The notes: generated by a model from the sequence alone, not told the origin. A stretch of DNA of 64,000 bases from Thermoanaerobacter ethanolicus JW 200 (GCF_003722315.1 NZ_CP033580.1:929001-993000), one strand, 5' to 3'; shown: positions 45,468 through 56,159, counted from the first letter of the stretch. Numbers and translations: made by a program.

Positions 45468-45504
45468 AAATAGAACTAGAAAGAGGGCTTTTAATGCCCT
45501 CTTT
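45468..45504 (-). terminator. Terminator of the amino-acid permease gene
   Basis: On the minus strand AAAGAGGGC (45504-45496) pairs with GCCCTCTTT (45488-45480), followed downstream by TTTTTTGATA. It overlaps the stop codon. Confidence 0.8.
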
Positions 45505-46524
45505 ATCTGTGTCCTGGTCTTATTTTTGTCTGAATAGCTTTGCCTTTTGCAGCTTCTTTCCTGTTTTCATAACGTCTATACATTAAAAGTGCGACGATGG
45601 AGAAAAATAGTGGACCTACAATCATCCAGATAGTAGAGTTTGTGTCTCCGTTAATTGCCGGTTGGATTATTGTAAAGAAGTTAGCGAAAGCCACTGTTGC
45701 TGTAACAATTATTGTTGCTATAAGTGCACTGCTGTCAGTTTTAAATATTGCAAAAGGTTTTTGGATTTGTTTATTTTTCTTAAAGGAGTAGAAAGCACCT
45801 GATAAAAATACATAAGGCAATGTCATAGCTACATTTGTCATCAATATGAGTTTTGCGAAAAATTTAGCTGCAGCTTCTCCTCCAAAAGAAACAAGGATAA
45901 TTATTACAACCGCTATTGCACATTGCACCCACATAGCATTTTTAGGAATATCGCCCTCGATTTTACCCATTTTACCTGGCCATAACTCTGCAGGAGTTCC
46001 TTCTATTATTTGTTTTAAAGGTGCATAAGATAAAGTGAAAAAAGCGCCACTCAATGCTAAAAACATTGATAATCCTACATACCTTGCAAACCAAGCACCT
46101 ATAGTAAGAGATGTAGCTTCATTAAGTCCTAATCCTTGTCCTATTTTGTAACCTAAATTTTGCATTACTACATATGCTACATTTGCCATATTGACATTTT
46201 GAGTGCCTAATACTTCTTTCCAGTTAGTAAATGTTCCTACCATAAAAATTCCTATTGAATATCCAATAGAAATAAGCAGTGCAGAAATCAATAATCCTTT
46301 TGGAAAGTTCTTTTCTGGCTTTTCTGTCTGGTCTACAAGTCCTCCTACTACTTCCAATCCTCCATATGCAAATATAGCAAAAACTAAAAATGCAAACATG
46401 GCGATAGTTGATTGATAAGCAGGATTTGGTGATGTAGTAAATGAATGAGCTGAAATAATTGGTTGAGCAACTTTTCCACCGTTAGCGATTAGGACAAATA
46501 TACCTCCTAAAAGTAAGACTATAT
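45503..46524 (-). pseudogene. Amino-acid permease, C-terminal part, split by an IS
   Basis: The frame runs from the 13-bp duplication (46512-46524) through LGGIFVLIANGGKVAQPIIS and about 300 more residues with seven or eight helices to 45503. AYGGLEVVGGLVDQTEKPEK is the consensus helix-loop 6 of APC-superfamily antiporters (GadC/YjeM type). It joins the N-terminal part at 48270-48802 without loss of frame; the ancestral protein had about 513 residues and twelve helices. Confidence 0.9.
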
Positions 46525-48269
46525 AGGTCTTTGCAGAATCCCAAAATCCTTATGGATTAAGGGATTCTGCTATATATTTTCAAAGGAATTCCTCCACTTT
46601 CGTCGAATTTATATAGAGAACCAAATCCCAAAAAGAAATGGAGGAAATCCTATGAAAATCAAAGCTAAACAACTTTCTCTCTCAGATATTTACGATGATG
46701 TTCAATCCTTCTTTGAAGAAGATAAGCCCAAATTTATTAAACTCTTTGAATCTTTTGTTGATTTATCTGAACTTATTCCATCTTCTTTTTATGCCCACTA
46801 TTATTCCCACTTTGGACGTCATAGAGATTTTTCTCTTGAATCTATGCTCACTGCTTTGATTATCCAAAAAATTCTCTCTATCCCTACTGTTCAACTCCTT
46901 GCACATGTTCTTAAGCTATCTAAAGAACTAAGAGAGCTTTGTGGCTTTAAAAGAGTCCCTCATCCTTCTCAATTCTCTAGATTTAAATCCATTTTCCTCA
47001 AAGATTTGGAGAATTTCTTCAATAATCTTGTTAATTTAACTGAGCCTATTTGTCAGGCTATTAATCCTTCACTTTCTAATATCCTCATCGCTGATACTAC
47101 TGGCTTTCAACCTTATGTCAGAGAAAATAATCCTAAGTTCTTTGATTCCCTTTATAGAAATATTAAAAAGTTCTCTAAATCTAATCCTGATTTTGATGCC
47201 CACTCTTATGCTTGTTCTAAAATGCCTAAGTTCGCTCACTCTAATCCTGATGCTAAATTCTCTTATATTAATGGCCATTATTGTTACTCTATCAAAGCTA
47301 CCATCCTCACTAATGGCTTAGGCATTATTCAGCATATTAGTTTCTATGACGATGATTCTTTAGATGTCAATACTGCTAAATCTGCTGCCGAGTCTAAAGA
47401 TTTATATGATTCTAAAACTTTAATCCCTTCTCTTAAGGAATTCTTTAATTTACATCCTAATTTCTCTTATAGATACTTCTTAGGTGACGCCGGGTTTGAT
47501 TCTTTTGATAATTACAAATACTTGCTCTCAGAGCATGGCATAATCCCTATTATCCCTATTAACCCTCGAAATTCTAAAAACTTACCTCAACCTACTTTTA
47601 ACTCTGATGGTATCCCTACCTGCCCCAGTGACCCTTCTCTTAAAATGTCCTATGATGGCATCGTTCGGGAAAAAGGTAGAACTACCAGAATTAAATGGCT
47701 TTGCCCTATGTCCAAAAAAGTTAGACTAAACGGTAAAACTACTTATATCCTTCAATGTGATAACCCCTGTACCTCTTCTAAATGCGGCAGAATATTCTAT
47801 ACTACCCTTGATATTGATTTTAGAAAAAACACTGTTGTCCCTCGTAACTCTAAAAAGTGGTCCAAACTTTATGAAAAACGCCATATTATTGAAAAATCTA
47901 TTTCCCTTTTAAAAAGTTCTATCGCTGTTGATAGCTTTAAACTCATAAATACCAGGTCAATCAAAGCTGATGTTTTTCTTGGGGCTATCACTCAACATAT
48001 TGGTTTAATTATTACTGCAAAACTTGGTACTTTTGAACATCCTTTATCTTTGAAAAAACTTTTGGCTTGATAACTTGTTCTTATGGTTTGATTCGTTTGT
48101 CACCTTTTTACATTAAAAAGGTGTGTTAGGTATTGTCTTTTTTGAATTTGTATCTTTATTCCATTTCTCTTTTCCCCTCTTGAGCGTACTTTTAAAATGT
48201 AATTTCTTTATTTTGTTCCTTGTAATGTAACTTTTTTACTCTAATATTTATCTCATTTTGCAATCACCT
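46525..48269 (+). mobile_element. IS4-superfamily insertion sequence with 13-bp target duplication
   Basis: The 1745-bp element is bounded by AGTAAGACTATAT on both sides (46512-46524 and 48270-48282). The ends share AGGTnnTTGCAnAAT as inverted repeats. Near the left end GCAGAATCCC (46532-46541) pairs with GGGATTCTGC (about 46560-46569) to form a hairpin that may keep outside transcripts from entering the transposase gene. Duplications of 10-13 bp are usual for IS4-type elements. Confidence 0.9.
46652..48070 (+). CDS. IS4/IS1182-like DDE transposase
   Basis: A 472-residue protein starting at ATG 46652 behind AAATGGAGGAAA. The DUF772-like N-terminus (FSLESMLTALIIQKILSIP) is followed by DDE positions: Asp in ILIADTTGFQPY (about 147), Asp in YFLGDAGFDSFD (about 278) and Glu in YEKRHIIEKSISLLK (about 413). 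A Cys-containing insert (LQCDNPCTSSKCG) lies before the Glu. The gene is intact. The 180 bp after it hold the right end and no gene. Confidence 0.9.
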   Translation: MKIKAKQLSLSDIYDDVQSFFEEDKPKFIKLFESFVDLSELIPSSFYAHYYSHFGRHRDFSLESMLTALIIQKILSIPTVQLLAHVLKLSKELRELCGFKRVPHPSQFSRFKSIFLKDLENFFNNLVNLTEPICQAINPSLSNILIADTTGFQPYVRENNPKFFDSLYRNIKKFSKSNPDFDAHSYACSKMPKFAHSNPDAKFSYINGHYCYSIKATILTNGLGIIQHISFYDDDSLDVNTAKSAAESKDLYDSKTLIPSLKEFFNLHPNFSYRYFLGDAGFDSFDNYKYLLSEHGIIPIIPINPRNSKNLPQPTFNSDGIPTCPSDPSLKMSYDGIVREKGRTTRIKWLCPMSKKVRLNGKTTYILQCDNPCTSSKCGRIFYTTLDIDFRKNTVVPRNSKKWSKLYEKRHIIEKSISLLKSSIAVDSFKLINTRSIKADVFLGAITQHIGLIITAKLGTFEHPLSLKKLLA

Positions 48270-48802
48270 AGTAAGACTATATTTAATAAAGCAACTGCAG
48301 TTCCACCTACAGAAGATACCTTTGAAATACTTTTTAATCCTTTAGAAGCCACATAAGTTACAGTGATTACCCATATTACCCCCAAAAGTCCTAAAGTTTG
48401 AGTTGATTTTAAACCAAAAAGGTTCCACGTAGAAGTAGTGTCTTTTCCGAATAAAGCATTGGAAAGAGGTATCCATATAGAGGAGCTTACGTTTACCATC
48501 CATATGATATAAGAAGCATACCACATGAAAGTTCCTATAAAAGCGTACTTTGGGTTTACTGATTTCTCCATCCAAGAATATATGCCACCTTTTTCTTCTT
48601 TAAAAGCTGAACCATATTCTGCCATCATAAAGGCATAAGGTATAAAGAAAGTTATACCTGATAGAATATACCATGGGATAGCTCCATATCCCATCAAATA
48701 GAAAGAACGAGGAATATTTGTAAAGCCAAATACCGAGGTAAAGATCATTAAAATGAGGGGAATCAAAGCTAATTTTTTTGCATCGTTTACATTTGATGTC
48801 AT
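48270..48802 (-). pseudogene. Amino-acid permease, N-terminal part, split by an IS
   Basis: ATG 48802 follows a TGGAGGTTTTTTT site. The first 178 residues form five helices (LIPLILMIFTSVFGFTNIPR, the APC helix-1 motif; then YLMGYGAIPWYILSGITFFI and so on) and end LLNIVLL at the duplication. A minus-strand promoter TTGACA (48907-48902), N18, TATAAT (48883-48878) is upstream. The family imports amino acids or exchanges glutamate for amines; the substrate is not clear. Confidence 0.9.
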
Positions 48803-49031
48803 AAAAAAACCTCCATCTTACACGTTTTTTTTTAACTACAACATTTTTTTAATATATACAAAAATATTCCAACGCATATTATATAGCTTTTTTTAGATTT
48901 TTGTCAATGGTTTCTCTTTTACAGTTTATCCAGATTGTCCTTTGTTAATACATCCTTAAATAACTCATAGAAAAAATAAATATCAAGAAAAATATCGCAA
49001 GAAAAAACAGTTTTTTGAAACTTTTTTAAAA

Positions 49032-49060
49032 TTGACATTATAAGAAACAAATGGTATAAT
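49032..49060 (+). promoter_or_regulatory. Near-consensus promoter of the HD-GYP gene
   Basis: TTGACA (49032-49037), a 17-bp spacer, and TATAAT (49055-49060) make a consensus sigma-A promoter 37 bp before the GTG start. Confidence 0.85.
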
Positions 49061-49096
49061 TTTTTTGTCAAATTATGTCGAGAAGAAGGGAAAACG

Positions 49097-49696
49097 GTGG
49101 AAGTATACAATTACAGCGAGTATTATCTTATAAAGCATTTAATGACGAGTTTGAAACATTATCATTATATAACTTATTTACACAGTATAAGAGTTGCGAA
49201 ACTTACTTATTTAGTTTCTAAAAAATTGGGATTACCCAAAGAGGAGCAAATTTATAACTGTAAGGGGGGATTATTACACGATATTGGCAAGGTATTAGTA
49301 CCTGTCGCCATTCTTGACAAGCCAGGTTCGCTTACAGAGTTAGAATACGAATTTGTGAAGATACATCCGAGTTATGGCGCGGAGATGTTAAAAATTTTTC
49401 CTTCTTTGAAGGATTTAATTCCAGGGGTACTTTACCATCATGAAAGGCTAGATGGTTCTGGCTATCCTTTTGGTGTCAGTATTATTCCTTTAAATGCTCA
49501 AATAATAGGAATTTGTGATTCTTTTGATGCAATGACTACAAAAAGGCCTTATAATGAAAAGAGGTTAAAAAGTATACACGAGGCAATATTTGAATTAAAA
49601 ACCCAACCACAAAAATATAATTACAAAATCGTAGAAGCATTAGAAGAAGTGTTGTGGGATAAAAAGGGGGATCAACAACACTTTATTTCTATATAA
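49097..49696 (+). CDS. HD-GYP domain phosphodiesterase
   Basis: A 199-residue protein that is almost only the HD-GYP domain; start GTG 49097 follows AAGAAGGGAAAAC. Motifs are H-S-I-R-V (about 34), L-H-D-I-G-K-V (about 60, the HD metal pair), H-P-x-x-G-x-E-M (about 96), Y-H-H-E-R-L-D-G-S-G-Y-P (about 120, the GYP signature) and DSFDAMTTKRPY (about 150). HD-GYP enzymes cleave cyclic di-GMP or related dinucleotides. It lacks a sensor domain. It lies 14 bp before a chemoreceptor gene, which links second-messenger and motility signalling. Confidence 0.93.
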   Translation: MEVYNYSEYYLIKHLMTSLKHYHYITYLHSIRVAKLTYLVSKKLGLPKEEQIYNCKGGLLHDIGKVLVPVAILDKPGSLTELEYEFVKIHPSYGAEMLKIFPSLKDLIPGVLYHHERLDGSGYPFGVSIIPLNAQIIGICDSFDAMTTKRPYNEKRLKSIHEAIFELKTQPQKYNYKIVEALEEVLWDKKGDQQHFISI

Positions 49697-49710
49697 TGGG
49701 AGGGTAACAA

Positions 49711-51690
49711 ATGAAAAGCATTAGAACAAAACTTTTGGTGTTTATACTCTTGTTTATTTTAATTCCCCTTGTCATAACAGGATATTTTTCTACAAATATT
49801 GCAGAGAGTGTTCTTAAAACCAAGATAAACGATTCTAATCAAGCAGCTTTATCGGTTTTAAATAAGTACATAAATTCTATTAAACAAGACACAGAATCAA
49901 TGATTGAAATGTTAGCTGAATCAAATGCTATAATGAATTATGATGGAAGCAGTGCTTTAGATGAAGCAGTACTTAAAAAATTAGAAGAAGTAAAAAAATC
50001 TATGCCAGACGCTATGAATGTGTATTTTGCGACACCTGATAAAAAGATGATTTTGTACCCACCTCAAAAACTAGAAAATTATGATCCAACAGAAAGGCCG
50101 TGGTATAAAGATGCTGAAAAAGCCGGAGGTAATATTGTCTGGACAGATCCTTATGAAGATTTCAATACTAAGGCGCCAGAAATCACTGTTACTAAAGCCA
50201 TTACGGGTTCCAGTGGTAAGTTAGTAGGCATATTAGGAATTGATATAAGTTTAGAACAACTTTCTAAAAATATATCTAGTGTTAAACTTGGAAAGACAGG
50301 GTACATATACCTAGTTACAAAAGATGGTACTGTTATTACTCATCCGGATACTACTAAGTTGTTTACTTCTATAAAAAAATATGACTTTGGGGAAAAATTG
50401 TTAAGTCTTAATAATGCTACTATACAGTACAGTTCAAACAATGTGTACAAGTTTGCCAGTGTGAGAAATCTTGACAGCTTTGGGTGGAAAGCAGTAGTTA
50501 CAATGGAAAATAGCGAATTAACAAAAGATGTGACGAAAATACGAGATTTTGTAATCACTGTAAGTATAATAGTATTACTCATAGGATTTTTAATAGCATA
50601 CTTCTTTGCAAATTCTATATCCTCAGGAATCAAAAAAGTGGTAACTGCTATGTCTGCAGCAGCTAAAGGGGATATTACGGTTAAAGCTAATGTAAAAGCA
50701 AAAGATGAAGTGGGAATATTGGCAAACAGTTTTAATACCATGGTGGAAGGAATAAGAAGACTTGTCTTTGACATAAAAAGCGTATCAGAGTCTGTAAATC
50801 ACTCAGCGGAAAACATGGCTGTAGCTTCTGAACAAGCAGCACAAGCCACACAAGACGTTGCAAAAGCCATTGAAGAAATCGCACAAGGAGCTTCTAGCCA
50901 AGCAAGAGAAGCAGAGGAGAGCGCTAATGCCACTGTATTACTTGGGCAATTGATAGACCAATCCCTTAAAAACGCTGATGAGATAAACCAAGAAGTAGAG
51001 AATGTCAGCATGGTATCCAATGAAGGACTTGTCACTATAGATGACTTAATAGAAAAGACAAAACTGACAATAGAAGCGAATAACAATGTAAAAGAATCTA
51101 CAAACTATCTTCTTGAAAAATCTGCAGAGATAAGCAAAATTGTAGAGACGATAACAAGCATAGCAGACCAGACAAATCTTTTATCACTAAACGCCGCGAT
51201 AGAAGCAGCAAGAGCAGGAGAGGCAGGAAGAGGTTTTGCCGTTGTAGCAGACGAAGTGAGGAAATTGGCAGAGCAGTCCTCACAGGCAGCGAGAAATATA
51301 GCTAACTTAATATCTGAGATACAAAGCACGATTAACGATACTTACAAGACAGTAGAAGACTCAACAAAATCAATAGAAGAGCAAAGCAATGTAGTCAATA
51401 CCACAAAAGATGTATTTGAAGGAATACTTCATGCAGTGAATTTCATAGTAGAGAAGATTGACAATCTAAACAAATCATTAAAGGAGATAGAGGAGCATAA
51501 AAACAAGATAGTAGATTCAATACAGAACATAGCGGCTGTATCAGAAGAGTCAGCGGCATCAGCGGAAGAAGTATCCGCAACATCACAAGAACAGTCGGCA
51601 ATTGTGGAAGAGATGGCATCAACAGCAAATGAACTTAAGAATTATGCCAATACGCTTATGGAAGCAATTAAGCAGTTTAAAGTAGAGTAA
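49711..51690 (+). CDS. Methyl-accepting chemotaxis protein, Cache-type sensor
   Basis: A 659-residue chemoreceptor. One membrane helix at about 10-30, an outer dCache domain at about 35-275 ([20 protein letters not shown] is the PAS-like Cache strand-loop; [17 protein letters not shown] is the second part), a helix at about 280-303, HAMP at about 304-357, and a long cytoplasmic coiled coil. The signalling tip is [29 protein letters not shown] in outline, at about 477-505. Cache domains of this type often bind amino acids or small carboxylates. Confidence 0.95.
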   Translation: MKSIRTKLLVFILLFILIPLVITGYFSTNIAESVLKTKINDSNQAALSVLNKYINSIKQDTESMIEMLAESNAIMNYDGSSALDEAVLKKLEEVKKSMPDAMNVYFATPDKKMILYPPQKLENYDPTERPWYKDAEKAGGNIVWTDPYEDFNTKAPEITVTKAITGSSGKLVGILGIDISLEQLSKNISSVKLGKTGYIYLVTKDGTVITHPDTTKLFTSIKKYDFGEKLLSLNNATIQYSSNNVYKFASVRNLDSFGWKAVVTMENSELTKDVTKIRDFVITVSIIVLLIGFLIAYFFANSISSGIKKVVTAMSAAAKGDITVKANVKAKDEVGILANSFNTMVEGIRRLVFDIKSVSESVNHSAENMAVASEQAAQATQDVAKAIEEIAQGASSQAREAEESANATVLLGQLIDQSLKNADEINQEVENVSMVSNEGLVTIDDLIEKTKLTIEANNNVKESTNYLLEKSAEISKIVETITSIADQTNLLSLNAAIEAARAGEAGRGFAVVADEVRKLAEQSSQAARNIANLISEIQSTINDTYKTVEDSTKSIEEQSNVVNTTKDVFEGILHAVNFIVEKIDNLNKSLKEIEEHKNKIVDSIQNIAAVSEESAASAEEVSATSQEQSAIVEEMASTANELKNYANTLMEAIKQFKVE

Positions 51691-51708
51691 GCGGGAGAAC
51701 TCCCGCTT
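51691..51708 (+). terminator. Terminator of the chemoreceptor gene, copy 1
   Basis: GCGGGAGAACTCCCGCTT begins at the base after the stop codon. The T-run has been replaced by TTCACTTTG, so this copy may be weak. An identical hairpin stands at 51977. Confidence 0.75.
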
Positions 51709-51737
51709 CACTTTGTTGACAAAGTTAAAAAATATTC

Positions 51738-51952
51738 AAAGGAGATATTTTGCATCGTCGTTCCGATGTTACAAAGCGACAAAACTAAAGCTCGACCTTC
51801 AGGCTCCGGCAGGGTACCGGGCACAATCGGCATCCATGCCTTAAGGTGCCCGCCTCCGCCATCCATGGCTTCGGCCCTGCCTCCACCCTCGGTCTTGCTA
51901 AGTTTTGTTATCGCTTTGTAACAAGTCACTCCTTATGCAAAATATCTCCTTT
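51738..51952. repeat. 215-bp long-hairpin element (MITE-like or structured RNA)
   Basis: AAAGGAGATATTTTGCAT (51738-51755) is exactly complementary to 51935-51952. Inside, GTTACAAAGCGA...CAAAACT (about 51769-51787) pairs with AGTTTTGTTATCGCTTTGTAAC (about 51901-51922) with small bulges. The GC-rich apex contains GGGCAC/GTGCCC, GGCAT/ATGCC and GGCAGGG/CCCTGCC. The whole folds into one branched hairpin. It lies in the 403-bp gap 51691-52093 between two copies of one terminator. No supported gene is there; a 73-codon minus frame across it is a side effect of the GC-rich repeat. Confidence 0.75.
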
Positions 51953-51976
51953 ACGAAAGTTTGTCTACAGTCTGAA

Positions 51977-51997
51977 GCGGGAGAACTCCCGCTTTTT
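51977..51997 (+). terminator. Terminator of the chemoreceptor gene, copy 2
   Basis: GAAGCGGGAGAACTCCCGC is followed by TTTTTAAATTT. This copy has the T-run that copy 1 lacks. The simplest reading is that the hairpin element was inserted at the terminator and its 18-20 bp were duplicated. Confidence 0.8.
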
Positions 51998-52093
51998 AAA
52001 TTTAAAAATGTATAAATATTAGCAGGATTTTTGAAGTGATAAATAGAAATATACTATATCACCAAATTAAAAAATTTATGGGGGGATTTAAAT

Positions 52094-53743
52094 ATGTCAA
52101 GAGTTATAAGAGCGCCAAGGGGGACCACATTACATTGCAAGAATTGGCAAATAGAGGCGCCTTACAGGACTTTGATGAACAATCTAGATCCGGAGGTAGC
52201 AGAGGACCCGGCGAATTTGATAGTGTATGGAGGAGCAGGAAAAGCTGCAAGGAATTGGGAAGCTTTTGATAAAATAATAGAGAGCTTAGAAAATTTGGAG
52301 GAAGATGAGACACTTCTCATACAATCTGGGAAACCTGTAGGAATTTTTAAAACTCATACAATGGCACCAAGAGTGCTCATATCCAATGCAATGTTAGTAC
52401 CTGCATGGGCTAATTGGGAAAATTTCTGGGACCTTGAGGCAAAAGGGCTTACCATGTATGGGCAAATGACAGCAGGAAGTTGGATATATATAGGAACACA
52501 AGGGATTATAGAAGGAACTTTTGAGACTTTTGCAGCTCTTGCTAAAAAACATTTTGATGGAACATTGAAGGGAAAGTTTGTACTTACAGCCGGACTTGGA
52601 GGTATGAGCGGAGCGCAGCCTTTAGCAGTTACCATGTTGGATGGCGCATGCCTTGTAGTAGAAGTGGACAGAAATAGAATACAGAGAAGATTAGATACTA
52701 AATACCTTGATGTAATGACAGACAATCTTGACGAAGCTTTAGAAATGGTTTTGAAAGCGAAAGAAGAAGGAAAGCCTTTGTCAGTTGGACTTGTCGGAAA
52801 TGCCGCAGATGTTCATCCTGAGCTTGTAAGGAGAGGAATAATTCCAGACGTTGTAACAGACCAGACATCAGCCCATGACCCATTAAACGGATATGTGCCA
52901 AATGGAATGACACTAGAAGAGGCATTTGCTCTTAGAAAATCAAATCCGGAGGAATATATAAAGAGAGCTAAAAAAGCTATGGCAGAGCATGTTTCAGCAA
53001 TGCTTGAGATGCAAAAAAGAGGAGCAATAGCTTTTGATTACGGCAATAACATAAGGAGAATGGCTTATGATGAAGGGGTAAAAGAGGCTTTTAATATCCA
53101 AGGTTATGTTCCTGAGTATATAAGAGATTTATTCTCTGAAGGGAAGGGACCTTTCCGCTGGATTGCATTATCAGGAGACCCTGAGGATATTTACAAGACT
53201 GACGAAAAAGTTTTAGAACTTTTCCCTGAAGATAAACTGCTTGAAAGATGGATTAGGTTAGCGAGAGAAAAGATTAAATTCCAAGGATTGCCTGCGAGGA
53301 TTTGTTGGTTAGGATATGGCCAAAGGGCGGAATTTGGACTTGCAATAAATGAAATGGTGAGAAAAGGCGAACTGAAAGCTCCTATTGTAATAGGTCGTGA
53401 CCACCATGATACAGGTTCTGTTGCATCCCCTTACAGAGAAACGGAGGCAATGAAAGATGGCAGTGATGCTATCGCAGATTGGCCAATACTTAACGCCTTG
53501 TTAAATACTGCTTCAGGAGCTACATGGGTATCAGTACATCACGGCGGTGGAGTTGGAATAGGATATTCAATACACGCAGGAGTAGTGGTGTGTGCCGATG
53601 GAACAAAAGAGTCTGACTTGAGAATAGAGCGGGTTTTGACCTCTGACCCTGGTTCTGGTGTTATGAGACATGCAGATGCTGGATATGAAATTGCAATAAG
53701 AACTGCGAAAGAAAAAGGAATAAAAATGCCTATGCTAAAATAA
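52094..53743 (+). CDS. hutU: Urocanate hydratase
   Basis: A 549-residue NAD-dependent enzyme that adds water to urocanate to give imidazolonepropionate, the second step of histidine degradation. Length and sequence match the family throughout: [14 protein letters not shown] (about 40), [20 protein letters not shown] (about 170, NAD-binding loop), and [11 protein letters not shown] (about 400, with the conserved active-site Cys). Start ATG 52094 follows ATGGGGGG. It is the first of the hut genes here; no hutH is found in the window. Confidence 0.97.
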   Translation: MSRVIRAPRGTTLHCKNWQIEAPYRTLMNNLDPEVAEDPANLIVYGGAGKAARNWEAFDKIIESLENLEEDETLLIQSGKPVGIFKTHTMAPRVLISNAMLVPAWANWENFWDLEAKGLTMYGQMTAGSWIYIGTQGIIEGTFETFAALAKKHFDGTLKGKFVLTAGLGGMSGAQPLAVTMLDGACLVVEVDRNRIQRRLDTKYLDVMTDNLDEALEMVLKAKEEGKPLSVGLVGNAADVHPELVRRGIIPDVVTDQTSAHDPLNGYVPNGMTLEEAFALRKSNPEEYIKRAKKAMAEHVSAMLEMQKRGAIAFDYGNNIRRMAYDEGVKEAFNIQGYVPEYIRDLFSEGKGPFRWIALSGDPEDIYKTDEKVLELFPEDKLLERWIRLAREKIKFQGLPARICWLGYGQRAEFGLAINEMVRKGELKAPIVIGRDHHDTGSVASPYRETEAMKDGSDAIADWPILNALLNTASGATWVSVHHGGGVGIGYSIHAGVVVCADGTKESDLRIERVLTSDPGSGVMRHADAGYEIAIRTAKEKGIKMPMLK

Positions 53744-53766
53744 CGTTGGAAAGGATGAGGAAATAA

Positions 53767-54663
53767 ATGGATCAGATAATTGAATGTGTACCTAATTTTA
53801 GTGAAGGAAGAGACCAAGAAAAAATAGCACAGCTTGTCAAAGAAGTTGTGTCGACGGAAGGAGTAAAGCTTTTGGATTACTCTTCCGATAAAGACCACAA
53901 CAGGACAGTTATAACCTTTTGTGGAGATGCAAAGGGAGTAAAAGAAGCGGCTTTTAAGCTCATTAAAAAAGCTTCAGAGATAATTGATATGAGGTACCAT
54001 AAAGGGGAGCATCCGAGGATTGGGGCAACAGATGTAGTACCCTTTATACCTGTGAAAAATGCTACAATGGAAGAATGTATCCAAATTGCAAGAGAAGTAG
54101 GAGAAAAGGTTGGAAGAGAGCTTAGTATACCTGTGTATTTATATGAAGAAGCTGCTACAACTCCTGAAAGAAAAAATTTAGAGAATATAAGGCGGGGAGA
54201 ATATGAAGGTTTTTTTGAAAAGATAAAACAGCCGGAATGGAAGCCAGACTTTGGTCCGCAGGAGATGAACCCCAAAAGCGGTGCGACAGTGATTGGCGCA
54301 AGAAATTTTCTCATTGCCTACAATGTCAATCTTGCTACAGACAATATTAATATAGCTAACAAAATTGCTAAAGCTATCCGATTTTCAAACGGCGGTTACC
54401 GGTATGTAAAGGCGATGGGGGTGGAATTAAAAGAAAGAGGAATTGTGCAGGTGTCGATGAACCTTACTGATTTTAATAAAACACCTATTTACAGAGTTTT
54501 TGAAACAATTAAAGCAGAAGCTAGTAGGTATGGGGTAAATGTTATAGGCAGTGAAATAATAGGGCTTGTGCCAGCAAAGGCTTTGTTTGATGTGGCAGAT
54601 TATTATTTAAGAATAGAGAACTTTTCTGAAAATATGGTTTTAGAAAACAGAATATACGAATGA
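53767..54663 (+). CDS. ftcD: Glutamate formimidoyltransferase
   Basis: A 298-residue, single-domain formiminotransferase with start ATG 53767. It starts I-I-E-C-V-P-N-F-S-E-G-R-D, the family signature, and contains YHKGEHPRIGATDVVPFIP (about 78-96) with active-site His and the folate-binding region GARNFLIAYNVNL (about 178). It moves the formimino group from N-formiminoglutamate to tetrahydrofolate, giving glutamate. The cyclodeaminase half found in mammalian FTCD is a separate gene, at 56209. It lies 23 bp after hutU. Confidence 0.95.
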   Translation: MDQIIECVPNFSEGRDQEKIAQLVKEVVSTEGVKLLDYSSDKDHNRTVITFCGDAKGVKEAAFKLIKKASEIIDMRYHKGEHPRIGATDVVPFIPVKNATMEECIQIAREVGEKVGRELSIPVYLYEEAATTPERKNLENIRRGEYEGFFEKIKQPEWKPDFGPQEMNPKSGATVIGARNFLIAYNVNLATDNINIANKIAKAIRFSNGGYRYVKAMGVELKERGIVQVSMNLTDFNKTPIYRVFETIKAEASRYGVNVIGSEIIGLVPAKALFDVADYYLRIENFSENMVLENRIYE

Positions 54664-54672
54664 GGTGTTAAA

Positions 54673-55920
54673 ATGGAGGCAGATTTGTTAATATACAACA
54701 TTAAGAAAATTTATACACCTCTTGGCAATTGCCCACAATGTGGAAGTGACGTGGAAAATATAGAAGAAATTGAAGATGCTTATATTGCAATAAAAGATGG
54801 AAAAATTTTAGCGGCAGGAAAATCACCTGCCGCAATTTCTGCAAAAGAAAAAATTGACGCAAAAGGCATGATTGCAATTCCTGGATTTGTAGACCCTCAT
54901 ACTCATCTTATACATTATGGCTCAAGAGAAAATGAAGTGGCACTTAAATTAAAAGGGTATTGTTATGTAGACATATTAAAGCAAGGTGGAGGAATACTTT
55001 CTACTGTTAATGCAACCAGAAATGCTTCTGATGACCAATTGATAGAAAAAGCTATGAAAAGCCTTGATATAATGCTATCTCATGGCACTACTACTGTAGA
55101 AGTAAAAAGTGGATATGGACTTAGCACAGAAGAAGAGATAAGGCTTTTAAGACTTATGAATAAGCTTAATTCAATCTCTCTTGTGGATATTGTTCCTACT
55201 TTTTTAGGGGCTCATTCAATACCCACGGAGTTTAAGGAGAATTCTTGGGGATATGTTGATAAAATTATAAATGAAATGATTCCCAAAGTAAAAGAGGAAA
55301 ATCTTGCAGAGTTTTGTGATGTTTTTTGCGAAGATGGAGCTTTTGACTATGAACAGTCTAAAAAGATATTAGAAGAGGCTAAAAAGTATGGAATGAAACT
55401 TAAAATTCACGCTGATGAGTTGACACAAAGTGGTGGAGGAGAATTGGCGGGAATATTAGGTGCTGTAAGCGCAGACCATCTTGAAGAGGTATCTGAAAAA
55501 GGAATTGAACTTATGAAAAAAGCAGGTACTGTAGGGGTACTTCTTCCTGGAGTTTCTTATTTTTTAGATAGACCTTATGCCAATGCAAGAAAATTAATTG
55601 AAAAAGGTCTTGCTGTGGCTCTTGGTACGGATTACAACCCGGGGACAAGTCCTACAGAAAATTTACAACTTATAATGTCTTTTGCGTATATAAAAATGAA
55701 AATGTCTGCCAAAGAGATTTTAACTGCTGTAACTTTAAATGCAGCTTGTGCTATTGATAGGGGAAATGAAATAGGCACAATAGAAAAGGGTAAAAAGGCA
55801 GACATACTCTTAATTGACGTACCAAACCTTGACTATGTGATGTACCACTTTGGAATAAATCATGTAAACACAGTTATAAAGTCAAAAGGAGATAAGGCGG
55901 TTGTAATTGGGGTAAGGTAA
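54673..55920 (+). CDS. hutI: Imidazolonepropionase
   Basis: A 415-residue amidohydrolase, the third step of histidine degradation (imidazolonepropionate to formiminoglutamate). Zinc ligands are visible: D-P-H-T-H-L (about 75-80), HSIP (about 180), K-I-H-A-D-E (about 248) and G-T-D-Y-N-P-G (about 322). Near the N-terminus is an extra C-P-Q-C-G pair (residues 17-21), absent from many family members and possibly a structural metal site. Start ATG 54673 follows GAGGTG; it lies 9 bp after ftcD. Confidence 0.96.
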   Translation: MEADLLIYNIKKIYTPLGNCPQCGSDVENIEEIEDAYIAIKDGKILAAGKSPAAISAKEKIDAKGMIAIPGFVDPHTHLIHYGSRENEVALKLKGYCYVDILKQGGGILSTVNATRNASDDQLIEKAMKSLDIMLSHGTTTVEVKSGYGLSTEEEIRLLRLMNKLNSISLVDIVPTFLGAHSIPTEFKENSWGYVDKIINEMIPKVKEENLAEFCDVFCEDGAFDYEQSKKILEEAKKYGMKLKIHADELTQSGGGELAGILGAVSADHLEEVSEKGIELMKKAGTVGVLLPGVSYFLDRPYANARKLIEKGLAVALGTDYNPGTSPTENLQLIMSFAYIKMKMSAKEILTAVTLNAACAIDRGNEIGTIEKGKKADILLIDVPNLDYVMYHFGINHVNTVIKSKGDKAVVIGVR

Positions 55921-56028
55921 AAATGCGTATTTTACAACGTGCAGCAGATTTTAAATATGTTTATGATAAATATAATGAGGAAGTTTTAGAAAATTATTAA
56001 TAAACGTGGTGAAAAGTATGACGTCAAA

Positions 56029-56060
56029 AAAATCCACAGTATGCGCTGTGGATTTTTTTA
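56029..56060 (+). terminator. Terminator after hutI
   Basis: AATCCACAG (56031-56039) pairs with CTGTGGATT (56045-56053) and is followed by a T-run. It separates hutI from the cyclodeaminase gene. In the gap 55921-56208 there is also a 25-codon frame at 55923-56000 with a poor start; I do not count it as a gene. Confidence 0.85.
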
Positions 56061-56159
56061 TACAAATATATCTTTGAAAACCCCCAAATAATATAAAACT
56101 CTCAAAAATATTGTAACAATTTTTTTGGCAGTTGTATTACGGAAATTATATATCATTGG

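Noticed and set aside
51708-51929. A 73-codon minus-strand frame with a GGGG-rich sequence.
   Set aside because: It spans the long hairpin element, and its composition follows from the GC-rich inverted repeat rather than from coding.
55923-56000. A 25-codon frame after hutI, considered as a hutH remnant.
   Set aside because: It does not resemble the start of histidine ammonia-lyase and lacks a good ribosome binding site.
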